This document shows positions 1 through 7,765 of a stretch of DNA of 37,264 nt, piece by piece (the stretch's first letter is position 1; every line of letters begins with the position of its first letter). The stretch is taken from positions 1 to 37,264 of the forward strand of contig NZ_AOJL01000030.1 of assembly GCF_000337035.1 (NCBI RefSeq). Reading direction: 5' to 3'. The translations under genes were made by a program, and so were the position numbers. The notes below the pieces were generated by a model. The model had not been told where the DNA came from, did no database searches, and saw nothing but the letters and a program-made list of their open reading frames with translations. The stretch is from Halorubrum coriense DSM 10284 (GTDB lineage Archaea > Halobacteriota > Halobacteria > Halobacteriales > Haloferacaceae).

Positions 1-20
1 GAGATGTGTATAAGAGACAG
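1..20. other. Residual Tn5/Nextera sequencing adapter (mosaic end)
   Basis: Bases 2-20 read AGATGTGTATAAGAGACAG, the exact 19-base Tn5 mosaic end used in transposase-based library kits, preceded by one G. This is artificial sequence left by incomplete trimming. The AT-rich block also contrasts with the GC-rich DNA that follows at once. Biological sequence begins at base 21, and the window therefore starts at a contig or read end. Confidence 0.96.
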
Positions 21-97
21 GCCTCACGCAGGTCGTCGGGCTGGTGAGCCTGCTGCTCGTCGCGGCCGGCGGGTTCCTCCTGTTGCGCCGGGAGTAG
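21..97 (+). CDS. C-terminal end of an unidentified membrane-anchored protein (partial)
   Basis: Only the last 24 or so codons are present, running from the adapter junction to a TAG stop at 95-97. They encode a hydrophobic helix of about 17 residues (GLVSLLLVAAGGFLLL) followed by the basic-acidic tail RRE. A single C-terminal helix with a short Arg-rich tail is typical of haloarchaeal surface or secreted proteins anchored by their C-terminus, including PGF-CTERM-like proteins, but also of ordinary membrane proteins ending in a transmembrane helix. The rest of the gene lies outside the window, so no function can be given. The reading frame is inferred from the hydrophobic pattern and the stop. 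Confidence 0.5.
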
Positions 98-164
98 CCC
101 CGCGACGAGGCCCCGTCCCCGACTGACCGATCCGTATTCGCGGATATCTGTCTCGACGTTTGGC

Positions 165-174
165 AATACTTATT
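165..174 (+). promoter_or_regulatory. Probable TATA box of purK
   Basis: The AT-rich string AATACTTATT stands out from GC-rich surroundings and is centred about 31 bases before the ATG at 201. This is the spacing expected for a haloarchaeal TATA box driving a leaderless or nearly leaderless transcript. It supports the start at 201 over an in-frame TTG at 183. Confidence 0.5.
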
Positions 175-200
175 CATCTCTGTTGGGTATCGGCTCGCAT

Positions 201-1382
201 ATGACGATCACTCTTCCGGGACCAACGCTCGGCGTCGTCGGCGGCGGCCAACTGGGTCGAATGCTGGGCGAGGCGGCCGCGCCGCTCGGCGTCGACCTCG
301 TCGTGTTGGACCCGACCCCCGACTGCCCGGCCGCGCCCGTCGCGGCCGACCAGATCGTCGGCGACTTCGACGACGCGAACGCGATCGACGAGCTGGCGGC
401 CCGCGCCGACGCCCTGACGTTCGAGATCGAGCTCGCGGACCCGGACCGCATGGCGGCCGCGGCCGCGGAGCACGGCGTGGCGGTCCACCCCGACCCGGCC
501 ACGCTGGAGACGATCCAGGACAAGCTCGTCCAGAAGGAGGCGCTCGCGGACGCCGGGATCCCCGTCCCCGAGTTAGTCGCCGTCGCGACCGCCGAGGGGC
601 TCGAACGCGTCGTCGAGGAGTTCGGCGGCGTCATGCTGAAGGCCCGCGAGGGCGGCTACGACGGTCGGGGGAACGTCCCGGTCGAGTCGCCCGACGAGGC
701 CGCCGCCGCGCTCGACGCGATCGGCGGGGCGGCGATGGCCGAGGAGTTCTTAGACTTCGAGCGGGAGGTCGCCGTGATGGGGCTGAAGGGCGCGGACGGC
801 GAGACCCGGACGTACCCCGTGACTGAGACGGTCCACCGCGAGGAGATCCTCCGCGAGAGCGTCAGTCCCGCCCGCGCCGACGACGCGGTCGTCACCGAGG
901 CCGAGTCGGTCGCCCGGGACGTGCTGGAGGTCCTCGACGGGCGCGGCGTCTACGGGATCGAACTGTTCGAGACCCGCGAGGGCGACGTGTTGGTCAACGA
1001 GATCGCGCCCCGTCCCCACAACTCCGGCCACTGGACGATCGAGGGCGCGCACACCTCGCAGTTCGAGAACCACGTCCGCGCCGTCCTCGGCTGGCCGCTC
1101 GGCCCGACCGACCTCGTCGCGCCCGCGGTCACGGCGAACGTGCTCGGCGACGTGGACGAGACCGAACCCGCCACGCTCCGGAACGTCGAGTCCGTCCTCG
1201 ACGCGCCCGACGCGGACCTCCACTGGTACGGGAAAGACGACGTGTACTCGCTCCGGAAGATGGGGCACCTGACGGTGACGGACCGAGACGCGGGCTCGCC
1301 GGGTGACGGCGAGACCGACCGCGACGCGCTCCTCTCGCGGGCGCGGGACCTCCGCGACGGAGTGACGTTCCGCGACGCGTAG
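201..1382 (+). CDS. purK: 5-(carboxyamino)imidazole ribonucleotide synthase PurK
   Basis: This ATP-grasp enzyme (393 aa) carboxylates AIR with bicarbonate and ATP to give N5-CAIR in cytosolic purine synthesis. Visible features are the N-terminal nucleotide-fold loop GVVGGGQLGRM (11-21), the ATP-grasp segment KAREGGYDGRG (147-157), and the catalytic and metal-binding stretch NEIAPRPHNSGHWTIEG (266-282), which is diagnostic for PurK. Length matches the family. The ATG at 201 is chosen because the family N-terminus begins just before GVVGGG and a TATA-like box lies about 30 bases upstream; an in-frame TTG at 183 would add six residues. A Nudix gene and purE, whose product uses N5-CAIR, follow on the same strand. 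Confidence 0.96.
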   Translation: MTITLPGPTLGVVGGGQLGRMLGEAAAPLGVDLVVLDPTPDCPAAPVAADQIVGDFDDANAIDELAARADALTFEIELADPDRMAAAAAEHGVAVHPDPATLETIQDKLVQKEALADAGIPVPELVAVATAEGLERVVEEFGGVMLKAREGGYDGRGNVPVESPDEAAAALDAIGGAAMAEEFLDFEREVAVMGLKGADGETRTYPVTETVHREEILRESVSPARADDAVVTEAESVARDVLEVLDGRGVYGIELFETREGDVLVNEIAPRPHNSGHWTIEGAHTSQFENHVRAVLGWPLGPTDLVAPAVTANVLGDVDETEPATLRNVESVLDAPDADLHWYGKDDVYSLRKMGHLTVTDRDAGSPGDGETDRDALLSRARDLRDGVTFRDA

Positions 1383-1391
1383 TTCGCCCCG

Positions 1392-1895
1392 ATGTCTGAC
1401 AACGCTCTCGGCGGCGTCGCGCCAGACGCCCCCCGCGAGTCGCAGTCGATCCGGATCCCGGCGGAGCGGATCGAGGCCCTCCGGGAGTGGGCGGAGACGG
1501 GAACCGGCTTGACGGCCGCCGCCCGAGTCCGCGACCCTGACGGTCGGATTGCGCTCGTGAAGACCGCGTGGTCAGACGGGTGGGTCCTTCCGGGCGGCGC
1601 GGTCGAACCCGACGAGTCGCCCCCGACCGCGGCGGCGCGGGAGGTCCGCGAGGAGACGGGACTCGACTCGTCGGTCGGCGATCCGATCCTCGTCTTCGAG
1701 CAGTCGTACGTCGATGCCGAGCGCGGTGCGGTCGCGTTCGAGGCCGAGTACGTCGTCTACGCGGCCCGCGCCGCGGGGCGTATTCCCGACGCCGCCGATC
1801 TCGGCGTCTCTCCCGACGAGATCCGCGCCGCGCGGTGGTTCGAAGCGGTCCCGGCCGAACTCCACGACGGCGCCCTGCTCCGCCCGTACCTCTGA
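1392..1895 (+). CDS. Nudix hydrolase
   Basis: A 167-aa protein with one complete Nudix box, G-x5-E-x7-REV-x-EE-x-GL, at residues 69-91 (starting GAVEPDE, ending REVREETGL). All catalytic Glu and Arg positions are intact, so it should be an active Mg-dependent pyrophosphohydrolase acting on a nucleoside diphosphate linked to another group. The substrate cannot be read from the sequence. The first 40 residues are a separate N-terminal extension with an amphipathic, charged pattern. The ATG lies nine bases after the purK stop and the gene precedes purE, so it is probably co-transcribed with the purine genes and may act on a nucleotide by-product. That role is inferred from position only. Confidence 0.9.
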   Translation: MSDNALGGVAPDAPRESQSIRIPAERIEALREWAETGTGLTAAARVRDPDGRIALVKTAWSDGWVLPGGAVEPDESPPTAAAREVREETGLDSSVGDPILVFEQSYVDAERGAVAFEAEYVVYAARAAGRIPDAADLGVSPDEIRAARWFEAVPAELHDGALLRPYL

Positions 1896-1972
1896 ACGCG
1901 GTCCGAGAGACGGAGCACACCGGCGTCGCCGAATCCGGGAGTTCCTTGTAGCCCTCCGCCGAACTCCCGCCC

Positions 1973-2581
1973 ATGACCACCGTGGACGACCTTATCGAGC
2001 GGCTCGAATCGGAGGCGGCGGCCGACGCCGACCCGGCGACCACCCCGGACGTGGGGATCATCATGGGGTCCGACTCGGACCTCCCGACGATGGAGGGGGC
2101 GTACGAGGCGCTCGACGACCTCGGCTTCGCGGAGCAGACCGACTTCGACGACCCGCCGGACGCGCGGTTCACCTACGAGAGCTACGTCGTCTCCGCGCAC
2201 CGGACGCCGGAGCTGATGTACGCGTACGGGGAGACGGCGACCGAGCGCGGGTTGGACGTGATCGTCGCGGGCGCGGGCGGCAAGTCCGCGGACCTGCCGA
2301 ACATGACCGCCTCGATCGCGTACCCGGTGCCCGTGATCGGCGTGCCGGTTCAAGAGAAGTCGGTCGACTCCGTGATCGGGATGCCGACCGGCGCGCCGAT
2401 CGTCGCGGTCGACGCCGGCAAGTCGTACAACGCGGCGCTGTCGGCGGCGCAGGTCCTCGGGCGCGAACACGACGCGGTCGCCGAGCGGCTGGTGGACCTT
2501 CACGACGAGCAGAAGGCCGGCGTCGCCGACGTCTCGACGGCCCTCCACGACCTCGGTATCGACGGGTTCCGCGACCGGTAG
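1973..2581 (+). CDS. purE: N5-carboxyaminoimidazole ribonucleotide mutase PurE (class I)
   Basis: This 202-aa enzyme converts N5-CAIR, the PurK product, to CAIR. The phosphate-binding GSDSDLP (32-38), the catalytic SAHRTPE (74-80) and a glycine loop (AGAGGKSADLPNM, 99-111) identify PurE. Having purK beside it points to the class I mutase rather than the class II carboxylase. There is a 25-residue acidic N-terminal extension and an extra segment of roughly 14 residues (about 52-68, FAEQTDFDDPPDARF) before SAHRTP compared with bacterial PurE. In the loop that usually reads GAGGAAHLPGM, this protein has GAGGKSADLPNM. The TTCCTTGTA string about 25-30 bases before the ATG may be a separate promoter, although co-transcription with purK is likely. 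Confidence 0.95.
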   Translation: MTTVDDLIERLESEAAADADPATTPDVGIIMGSDSDLPTMEGAYEALDDLGFAEQTDFDDPPDARFTYESYVVSAHRTPELMYAYGETATERGLDVIVAGAGGKSADLPNMTASIAYPVPVIGVPVQEKSVDSVIGMPTGAPIVAVDAGKSYNAALSAAQVLGREHDAVAERLVDLHDEQKAGVADVSTALHDLGIDGFRDR

Positions 2582-2734
2582 CGAGACAGCGGTCCGAGGA
2601 CCCCGCCGCGGGACCGCCCTGCCTCCGTTTGAGGCTCCCGACGAGTCGGACGGCGGGCTCTCGGTCGCTCCGCGGGCGCTTCGACCGCGAACGGCCGGTA
2701 CCGGCCCGCACGCCCGCCGACGCACAAGACTCAA

Positions 2735-2743
2735 CGCTTATGA
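2735..2743 (+). promoter_or_regulatory. Probable promoter of the nuo operon, with Shine-Dalgarno site downstream
   Basis: CGCTTATGA at about 2735-2743 is the only TATA-like string between purE and nuoA and would place transcription start near 2762-2770. A GGAG at 2772-2775 lies six bases before the ATG at 2782, so unlike most genes here nuoA appears to have a short leader with a ribosome-binding site. The ATG inside the TATA-like string at 2740 is in frame with nuoA but is rejected as the start for this reason. Confidence 0.45.
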
Positions 2744-2781
2744 GGGGGCGGTCCAAACCCCAGCACGTTACGGAGACCTAT

Positions 2782-3198
2782 ATGAGCGATTGGATAGCGA
2801 TTGGCGCCTTGGCGGTCGTCGGCCTGGCCATCCCGATAGCGATGATGACAGTGTCGGCGCTACTCCGTCCGAGCGTGCCTGAGACCGGTAAAAGTACCAC
2901 CTACGAGTCCGGCGAGACCCCGACGGGCGGGACGCGGATCCGGTTCAACATCCAGTACTACATGGTCGCGCTGTTGTTCGTCGTGTTCGACATCGAGACC
3001 GTGTTGCTGTTCCCGTGGGCGGTCATCTACCGTCCGGCCGTCCAGGCCGGCGTTCCGATGGCCGACCTGCTGTGGCCGATGTTGGCGTTCGTCGGAGTCC
3101 TCGCGGTCGGACTCGTCTGGGCGTGGCGGTCGGGGGCGATCAGCTGGGCCCGCAGTCCCCGCGCGACCAGCAGAAAGACGACGGAGGACCTCAACTAA
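2782..3198 (+). CDS. nuoA: NADH-quinone oxidoreductase-type complex I subunit A (NuoA)
   Basis: A 138-aa membrane subunit of the proton-pumping complex I, located at the junction between the peripheral and membrane arms. Three hydrophobic helices are visible (about 5-28, 60-83 and 95-116). The family motifs YESG (41-44), RFNIQYY (54-60) and FDIETVLLFPWA (69-80) are all present. The loop between helices 1 and 2, which carries YESG, takes part in quinone-site dynamics in characterised complexes. The start at 2782 has a GGAG six bases upstream. The stop overlaps the nuoB start by one base (TAATG), the first of a run of tightly coupled genes. The C-terminal tail (SPRATSRKTTEDLN) is hydrophilic. 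Confidence 0.95.
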   Translation: MSDWIAIGALAVVGLAIPIAMMTVSALLRPSVPETGKSTTYESGETPTGGTRIRFNIQYYMVALLFVVFDIETVLLFPWAVIYRPAVQAGVPMADLLWPMLAFVGVLAVGLVWAWRSGAISWARSPRATSRKTTEDLN

Positions 3199-3896
3199 TG
3201 AGCAGCGATCAACCGTTTATCACCGACGAATCGCAGGTCGTAACCGAGACCAGAGACGCCCGGATGACCGGGCAGGGAGACCGGTTCAACTCCCGGCTCC
3301 GGGAGGCGTTCGGCTCCTCGCCGTTCATCCTCACCAAGTTCGACAAGTTCCTGAACTGGTGTCGGGGCTCCTCGATGTTCATGCTACAGTTCGGTATCGC
3401 CTGCTGTAGCATCGAGATGATGCACACCTACGCGGTGAAACACGACCTCGACCGCTTCGGGTCGGGCGTCCCCCGCGCCTCGCCGCGACAGGCCGACGTG
3501 ATGATCGTCCCCGGGACGATCGTCTCGAAGTTCGCCCCGCGGATGAAGCGCGTCTACGACCAGATGCCCGAGCCGAAGTTCGTCGTCGGCATGGGCTCGT
3601 GTACCATCTCCGGCGGCCCGTTCCAGGAGGGGTACAACGTGATCAAGGGGGCCGAGGAGGTCATCCCGATCGACATCCACGTCCCCGGCTGCCCGCCTCG
3701 GCCCGAGGCGCTCGTGTACGGCGTCGTGAAGCTTCAGGAGCGCGTCGCAAACGGCGAGGCCGCGCCCGTCACCGTGAAGCCGTACGAACTGGAAGAGTTC
3801 TCCGACCTCGAACGCGACGAACTCGTCGACAAGCTGGCCGACCAGATCGACGACGACGAGCTCGTCATGCGGTACAACTTCGCTGATTCGCCATGA
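3198..3896 (+). CDS. nuoB: Complex I subunit B (NuoB), carries iron-sulfur cluster N2
   Basis: A 232-aa peripheral-arm subunit that holds the terminal [4Fe-4S] cluster N2 and passes electrons to quinone. The four ligands are visible as Cys69-Cys70 (IACCSIE), Cys135 (GSCTISGG) and Cys165 (PGCPPRPEA), matching the spacing of E. coli NuoB. The first 40 residues are a hydrophilic extension. After the conserved core there is an acidic tail of about 45 residues ([24 protein letters not shown]), longer than in many bacteria and consistent with haloadaptation. The ATG overlaps the nuoA stop by one base, and the stop overlaps the nuoCD start (ATGA), so translation is probably coupled across all three genes. 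Confidence 0.96.
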   Translation: MSSDQPFITDESQVVTETRDARMTGQGDRFNSRLREAFGSSPFILTKFDKFLNWCRGSSMFMLQFGIACCSIEMMHTYAVKHDLDRFGSGVPRASPRQADVMIVPGTIVSKFAPRMKRVYDQMPEPKFVVGMGSCTISGGPFQEGYNVIKGAEEVIPIDIHVPGCPPRPEALVYGVVKLQERVANGEAAPVTVKPYELEEFSDLERDELVDKLADQIDDDELVMRYNFADSP

Positions 3897-5557
3897 GCCT
3901 CGAACGACCAGACAGCGTCGACGACGCCGCCGTCGAGCGCACGCCCGACGAGATCGAGGCGCTGCTCGGCGACCTCGTCGTCGACCGCGACGACCACCTG
4001 AACGCGCCCGGCTTCGTCATCCGTCCGGACACCGTTCAAGAGACGCTCCGGACCCTGAAAGAGCAGGCGGGGTACGACCACCTCTCCGTCGTCTCCGCAC
4101 AGGAGTACGAGAACCGCTACGAGTCGATCTACCACCTGAAGAAGTACGACGACCCGACTCAGGAGGTCAGCATCGTCGTCCCCGCCGACAAGGACCACCC
4201 GGTCTCCGAGTCGGCCGAACCCGTCTTCCGCACGGCCGACTGGCACGAGCGGGAGGCGTACGACCTGATCGGGATCGAGTACGACGACCATCCCGACCTG
4301 CGCCGGATCCTGCTGCCGGAGACGTGGCAGGGGCACCCCCTGTCGATGGACTACGACAAGGACCGGCCGCAGATCGCCACGCTGCCGGCGCACGCGAACC
4401 CGCTGGAGGAGCACCACAAGGACGCCGAGTCCGACACGATGTTCCTCAACATCGGGCCGCACCACCCGGCCACCCACGGCGTCCTCCACCTGAAGACGGT
4501 GCTCGACGGCGAGCAGGTCGCCGACGTCGAGCCCGACATCGGCTACCTCCACCGCAGCGAGGAGCAGATGGCGCAGTCCGGGACGTACCGCCACCAGATC
4601 ATGCCGTACCCGGACCGCTGGGACTACATCTCGGCGGGCCTGCTCAACGAGTGGGCCTACGCCCGCGCGGCCGAGGACCTCGCGGACATCGAGGTGCCCG
4701 AGTACGCGCAGGTCATCCGGACGATGGGCGCGGAGATGTGCCGGATCGCCGCGCACATGCTCGCGCTCGCGACGTTCGCGCTCGACATCAACGGCGACTT
4801 CACGGCGACGTTCATGTACGCCATCAACGACCGCGAGCGCGTCCAGAACCTCTTGGAGGACCTGACGGGTCAGCGGCTGATGTTCAACTACTTCCGGCTC
4901 GGCGGGGTCGTCTGGGACCTTCCGGAGCCGCGCGAGGAGTTCTTCTCGAAGACCCGCGACTTCCTCGACCAGCTCCCGGAGTCCGTCGAGGAGTACCACA
5001 ACCTGATCACCTCGAACGAGGTGTTCCAGATGCGGACGATCGACACCGGCATCCTGCCGCCGGAGGTCGCGAAGAACTACGGCGCGACCGGGCCGGTCGC
5101 CCGCGGCTCGGGCGTCGACTACGACCTGCGCCGCGACGACCCGTACGGCTACTACGACGAGCTCGACTGGGACGTCGTCACCGAGGACGGCGGCGACAAC
5201 TTCAGCCGCCTGCTCGTCCGGATGCGCGAGGTCGAGGAGTCCGCCAAGATCATCGAGCAGTGCGTCGACCTGCTCGAAGACTGGCCCGAAGACGAGCGCA
5301 ACATCCAGGCGAACGTGCCGCGCACGCTGCGCCCGGACGACGACACGGAGATCTACCGCGCCGTCGAGGGCGCGAAGGGCGAACTCGGCATCTACATCCG
5401 CGCCGACGGCACCGACAAGCCGGCCCGGTTCAAGATCCGGTCGCCGTGCTTCTCGAACCTACAGACGCTGCCGGAGATGGCGAACGGGGAGTACATTCCC
5501 GACGTCATCGCGGCCCTCGGTAGCCTCGACGTCGTTCTCGGGGAGGTGGACCGCTGA
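3893..5557 (+). CDS. nuoCD: Fused complex I subunits C and D (NuoCD)
   Basis: A 554-aa fusion of the 30-kDa and 49-kDa peripheral subunits. Residues 1-160 are NuoC, with its signature from ADWHEREAYD to the LLPETWQGHPL segment (115-150). A short linker (about 160-183) leads to NuoD, which starts at FLNIGPHHPATHGVLH (184-199), the loop containing the quinone-site His pair; YLHRSEEQMA and later conserved segments follow. NuoD resembles the large subunit of [NiFe] hydrogenases but has lost the metal-binding cysteines, as expected. The fusion also occurs in E. coli and other lineages. The gene overlaps nuoB by four bases and nuoH by one base (TGATG). Confidence 0.96.
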   Translation: MSLERPDSVDDAAVERTPDEIEALLGDLVVDRDDHLNAPGFVIRPDTVQETLRTLKEQAGYDHLSVVSAQEYENRYESIYHLKKYDDPTQEVSIVVPADKDHPVSESAEPVFRTADWHEREAYDLIGIEYDDHPDLRRILLPETWQGHPLSMDYDKDRPQIATLPAHANPLEEHHKDAESDTMFLNIGPHHPATHGVLHLKTVLDGEQVADVEPDIGYLHRSEEQMAQSGTYRHQIMPYPDRWDYISAGLLNEWAYARAAEDLADIEVPEYAQVIRTMGAEMCRIAAHMLALATFALDINGDFTATFMYAINDRERVQNLLEDLTGQRLMFNYFRLGGVVWDLPEPREEFFSKTRDFLDQLPESVEEYHNLITSNEVFQMRTIDTGILPPEVAKNYGATGPVARGSGVDYDLRRDDPYGYYDELDWDVVTEDGGDNFSRLLVRMREVEESAKIIEQCVDLLEDWPEDERNIQANVPRTLRPDDDTEIYRAVEGAKGELGIYIRADGTDKPARFKIRSPCFSNLQTLPEMANGEYIPDVIAALGSLDVVLGEVDR

Positions 5558-6630
5558 TGGGTACGGCCCCCGCACAGCTGTTCCCCGAGTTCATCGTCGA
5601 CACGCTCGGCCTCGACAGCGTCATCGGCGAGGTCGCGGCCTCCCTCGTCGCCGCCTTCGTCGTCGGCAACATCATCCTCGCGTTCACGGGCGTCGCGGGC
5701 CCGTGGGCGAAACGGAAGATCACGGCCGCGTTCACCGACCGGATCGCGGTCGACCGGATCGGGCCCTACGGCCTGCTCATCATCCCGGCGGCCGCGGTCC
5801 AGCTCCTCGCGAAGGAGCTCATCATCCCCGAGGGCGTCGACCGCCCCTCGTGGGACATCGCGCCGATCCTCCTGCCGTCGTCGGCGCTGCTCGGCTTCTC
5901 GGTCATCCCGATGGGACAGCTCGGGCCGATCAACCTCCACCTCGCGGACCCCGAGGTCGGGTTCGCGCTGGTGTTCGCGTTCGCGTCCATCGCGTCCGTC
6001 TCGCTGGTGATGGCCGGGTACGCGTCGAACAACAAGTACTCGCTCCTCGGCGGCCTCCGCGCGGTCGCGCAGAACCTCGCGTACGAGATTCCGCTCATCG
6101 TCACGGCGATGTCGGTCGTGGTCTTCTCCGGCACGCTCCAGATGAGCGGCATCGTCGGCGCGCAGACGGAGACGCTCGTGACGATCGCCGGCGTCTCGAT
6201 CCCGTCGTGGTACGCCTTGGTGAACCCGTTCGCGTTCGTGCTGTTCCTCACGGCGAACATGGCGGAGATCGGGCGGAATCCGTTCGACATCCCCGAAGCG
6301 CCGACCGAGATCGTCGGCGGGTACCAGACGGAGTACTCCTCCGCGTACTTCGTCCTCTTCTACCTCGGAGAGTTCGTTCACATCTTCCTCGGCGGGGCGA
6401 TCCTCGCCGTGACGTTCCTCGGCGGGGCCTCCGGACCCGGTCCGGAGAGTATCAGCTTCATCTGGTTCGTGGTGAAGATCTGGGGCTTCTTCCTGTTCAC
6501 GCAGTGGGCCCGCGCGGCGCTTCCCCGCGTCCGCATCGACCAGCTGATCGAGATCGGCTGGAAGGGAATGCTGGTGCTGTCGTTCGCGAACCTGGTGCTC
6601 ACGGCCGTAATCGTGGGGGTGATCGCGTAA
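5557..6630 (+). CDS. nuoH: Complex I subunit H (NuoH)
   Basis: A 357-aa polytopic membrane protein with about eight to nine hydrophobic helices that anchors the peripheral arm and forms part of the quinone channel. Signature segments are DRIGPYGLLIIPAAAVQLLAKE (66-87), the long cytoplasmic loop AEIGRNPFDIPEAPTEIVGG (236-255) followed by YQTEYSS, and RALPRVRIDQL with GWKGML near the C-terminus (319-339). The acidic residues in the third-loop motif are retained; in studied complexes these couple quinone chemistry to proton movement. The start overlaps the nuoCD stop (TGATG), and nuoI starts just after the stop. Confidence 0.96.
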   Translation: MGTAPAQLFPEFIVDTLGLDSVIGEVAASLVAAFVVGNIILAFTGVAGPWAKRKITAAFTDRIAVDRIGPYGLLIIPAAAVQLLAKELIIPEGVDRPSWDIAPILLPSSALLGFSVIPMGQLGPINLHLADPEVGFALVFAFASIASVSLVMAGYASNNKYSLLGGLRAVAQNLAYEIPLIVTAMSVVVFSGTLQMSGIVGAQTETLVTIAGVSIPSWYALVNPFAFVLFLTANMAEIGRNPFDIPEAPTEIVGGYQTEYSSAYFVLFYLGEFVHIFLGGAILAVTFLGGASGPGPESISFIWFVVKIWGFFLFTQWARAALPRVRIDQLIEIGWKGMLVLSFANLVLTAVIVGVIA

Positions 6631-6631
6631 C

Positions 6632-7093
6632 ATGATTGGACTCATGAAATCCATGGCGACGACGATGAAACACGCGCTGGACGGGACGACGTTCACGGTG
6701 GAATACCCGGAGGACGCGCCCGAAGTGAGCCCGCGGTTCCGCGGGGTTCACAAGTTCAGCCAGGAGCGGTGTATCTGGTGTCGACAGTGCGAAAACGTCT
6801 GTCCGAACGACACGATCCAGATCGTTCAGGACGACCAGCGCAACGGCGAGCAGTACAACCTCCACATCGGGCAGTGTATCTACTGCCGGCTCTGCGAGGA
6901 GGTCTGCCCGGTCGACGCCATCCTGCTGACGCAGAACTTCGAGTTCACCGCGGACACGAAGGACGACTTCGTGTTCAACAAAGAACAGCTCAAGAACGTC
7001 CCGTGGTACAAAGGGATCGACCCGCTGGAGTCCCGCAACCCCGATCGCGGCGCGTGGATCGGGGAGGGCGACGGCGAGGTCGACTACCAGTAG
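6632..7093 (+). CDS. nuoI: Complex I subunit I (NuoI), 2x[4Fe-4S] ferredoxin-like
   Basis: A 153-aa peripheral subunit with two full ferredoxin motifs, Cys47-x2-Cys50-x2-Cys53-x3-Cys57-Pro and Cys82-x2-Cys85-x2-Cys88-x3-Cys92-Pro. These bind the two [4Fe-4S] clusters (N6a and N6b) that lead electrons to N2 in NuoB. No gene for the NADH-oxidising subunits NuoE, F or G lies nearby, so NuoI is the outermost redox subunit encoded here and the likely entry point for electrons from another donor. The ATG at 6632 begins one base after the nuoH stop; in-frame ATGs at codons 5, 8 and 12 are possible alternatives. An acidic tail (GEGDGEVDYQ) follows the ferredoxin fold. Confidence 0.95.
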   Translation: MIGLMKSMATTMKHALDGTTFTVEYPEDAPEVSPRFRGVHKFSQERCIWCRQCENVCPNDTIQIVQDDQRNGEQYNLHIGQCIYCRLCEEVCPVDAILLTQNFEFTADTKDDFVFNKEQLKNVPWYKGIDPLESRNPDRGAWIGEGDGEVDYQ

Positions 7094-7142
7094 CGGGCTC
7101 GTCTCGAAATCTTCAAAGGGGTTCTCATAGGAGACACACACA

Positions 7143-7409
7143 ATGGTTTATGCTACCATCGCGTTCGGGCTGTTCGCCGCGGTTACGCTGGCGTTCGCCC
7201 TCGGGGTCGTCCTGGCGCGCGACGTGTTCCACGCCGCGCTGCTTCTGGGCGGTGCCCTCACGAGCGTCGCGGTGCACTACGTGATGCTGCGGGCGGAGTT
7301 CATCGCCGCCATGCAGATCCTCGTCTACGTGGGCGGGGTCCTCATCTTGGTCACGTTCGCCGTGATGCTCACGCGATCTGAGACGGACACGGAGGTGAGT
7401 AGCGCGTGA
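7143..7409 (+). CDS. nuoJ1: Complex I subunit J, N-terminal half (NuoJ1)
   Basis: An 88-aa membrane protein with three hydrophobic helices (about 2-24, 30-48 and 53-76). It matches the first part of NuoJ, including DVFHAALLLGGALTSVAVHYVML and AEFIAAMQILVYVGGVLILVTF; the latter holds the helix that forms a pi-bulge in bacterial NuoJ. Full-length bacterial NuoJ is about 165-185 aa, and here the remaining helices are encoded by the next gene. A 49-base gap precedes it, the largest inside the operon, with an AGGAG ten bases before the ATG, so translation re-initiates independently here. The stop overlaps the GTG of nuoJ2 (GTGA). A gene split, rather than a sequencing frameshift, is likely because both parts have normal starts and coupling overlaps. 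Confidence 0.9.
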   Translation: MVYATIAFGLFAAVTLAFALGVVLARDVFHAALLLGGALTSVAVHYVMLRAEFIAAMQILVYVGGVLILVTFAVMLTRSETDTEVSSA

Positions 7410-7765
7410 GCAACGACGAGGGTCGCGGGTCGCGGATCGTGCCCGCGATAGCCGTGGGCGCACTGTTCGCCGTCTTCGTCGCGACGACCAACGCGGCGAC
7501 GTTCGACGCCGCGCCCGCCGGGTTCCCGGCCGACGCTTCCATCGTCCACAACATCGGGTACGCCCTGTTCGACCTCGGCGCGTACGACGTGGCGACGGTC
7601 CCCGCCGAGGGGTTCCTCGCAGCGTTCCTGATCGCCGCGGTCGCGCTCGACGTCGCGGTCGACGGGGCCGTCTACCTCGCCAAACGCGAGGAGGACGGGT
7701 CCGTCGTCTCCGCGGTCGGGGGGGCGTTCACCGACGGCGGCCGCGACGGGGGTGACCGGCAGTGA
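7406..7765 (+). CDS. nuoJ2: Complex I subunit J, C-terminal half (NuoJ2)
   Basis: A 119-aa protein with two hydrophobic helices (about 11-30 and 67-88) separated by a polar loop, then a Gly/Asp-rich hydrophilic tail. Its position after nuoJ1 and before nuoK, and its two helices, fit the C-terminal part of NuoJ. Sequence motifs in this part of NuoJ are weak even in full-length proteins, so the assignment rests mainly on context and topology. It starts with GTG at 7406 within a GTGA overlap with the nuoJ1 stop and ends with another GTGA overlap with nuoK, suggesting strict translational coupling. Confidence 0.8.
   Translation: MSNDEGRGSRIVPAIAVGALFAVFVATTNAATFDAAPAGFPADASIVHNIGYALFDLGAYDVATVPAEGFLAAFLIAAVALDVAVDGAVYLAKREEDGSVVSAVGGAFTDGGRDGGDRQ

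Noticed and set aside
183..200. Upstream TTG start for purK adding MGIGSH.
   Set aside because: ATG at 201 is followed by the family N-terminus and has a TATA-like box at the right distance; TTG starts are rare here.
2590..2617. Possible terminator hairpin after purE (GCGGTCC ... GGGACCGC).
   Set aside because: The loop is long, there is no T-run, and such pairings are common by chance in GC-rich DNA.
2740..2781. In-frame ATG at 2740 as the start of nuoA.
   Set aside because: It lies inside the TATA-like string, and the ATG at 2782 has a GGAG at proper spacing and matches the family N-terminus.
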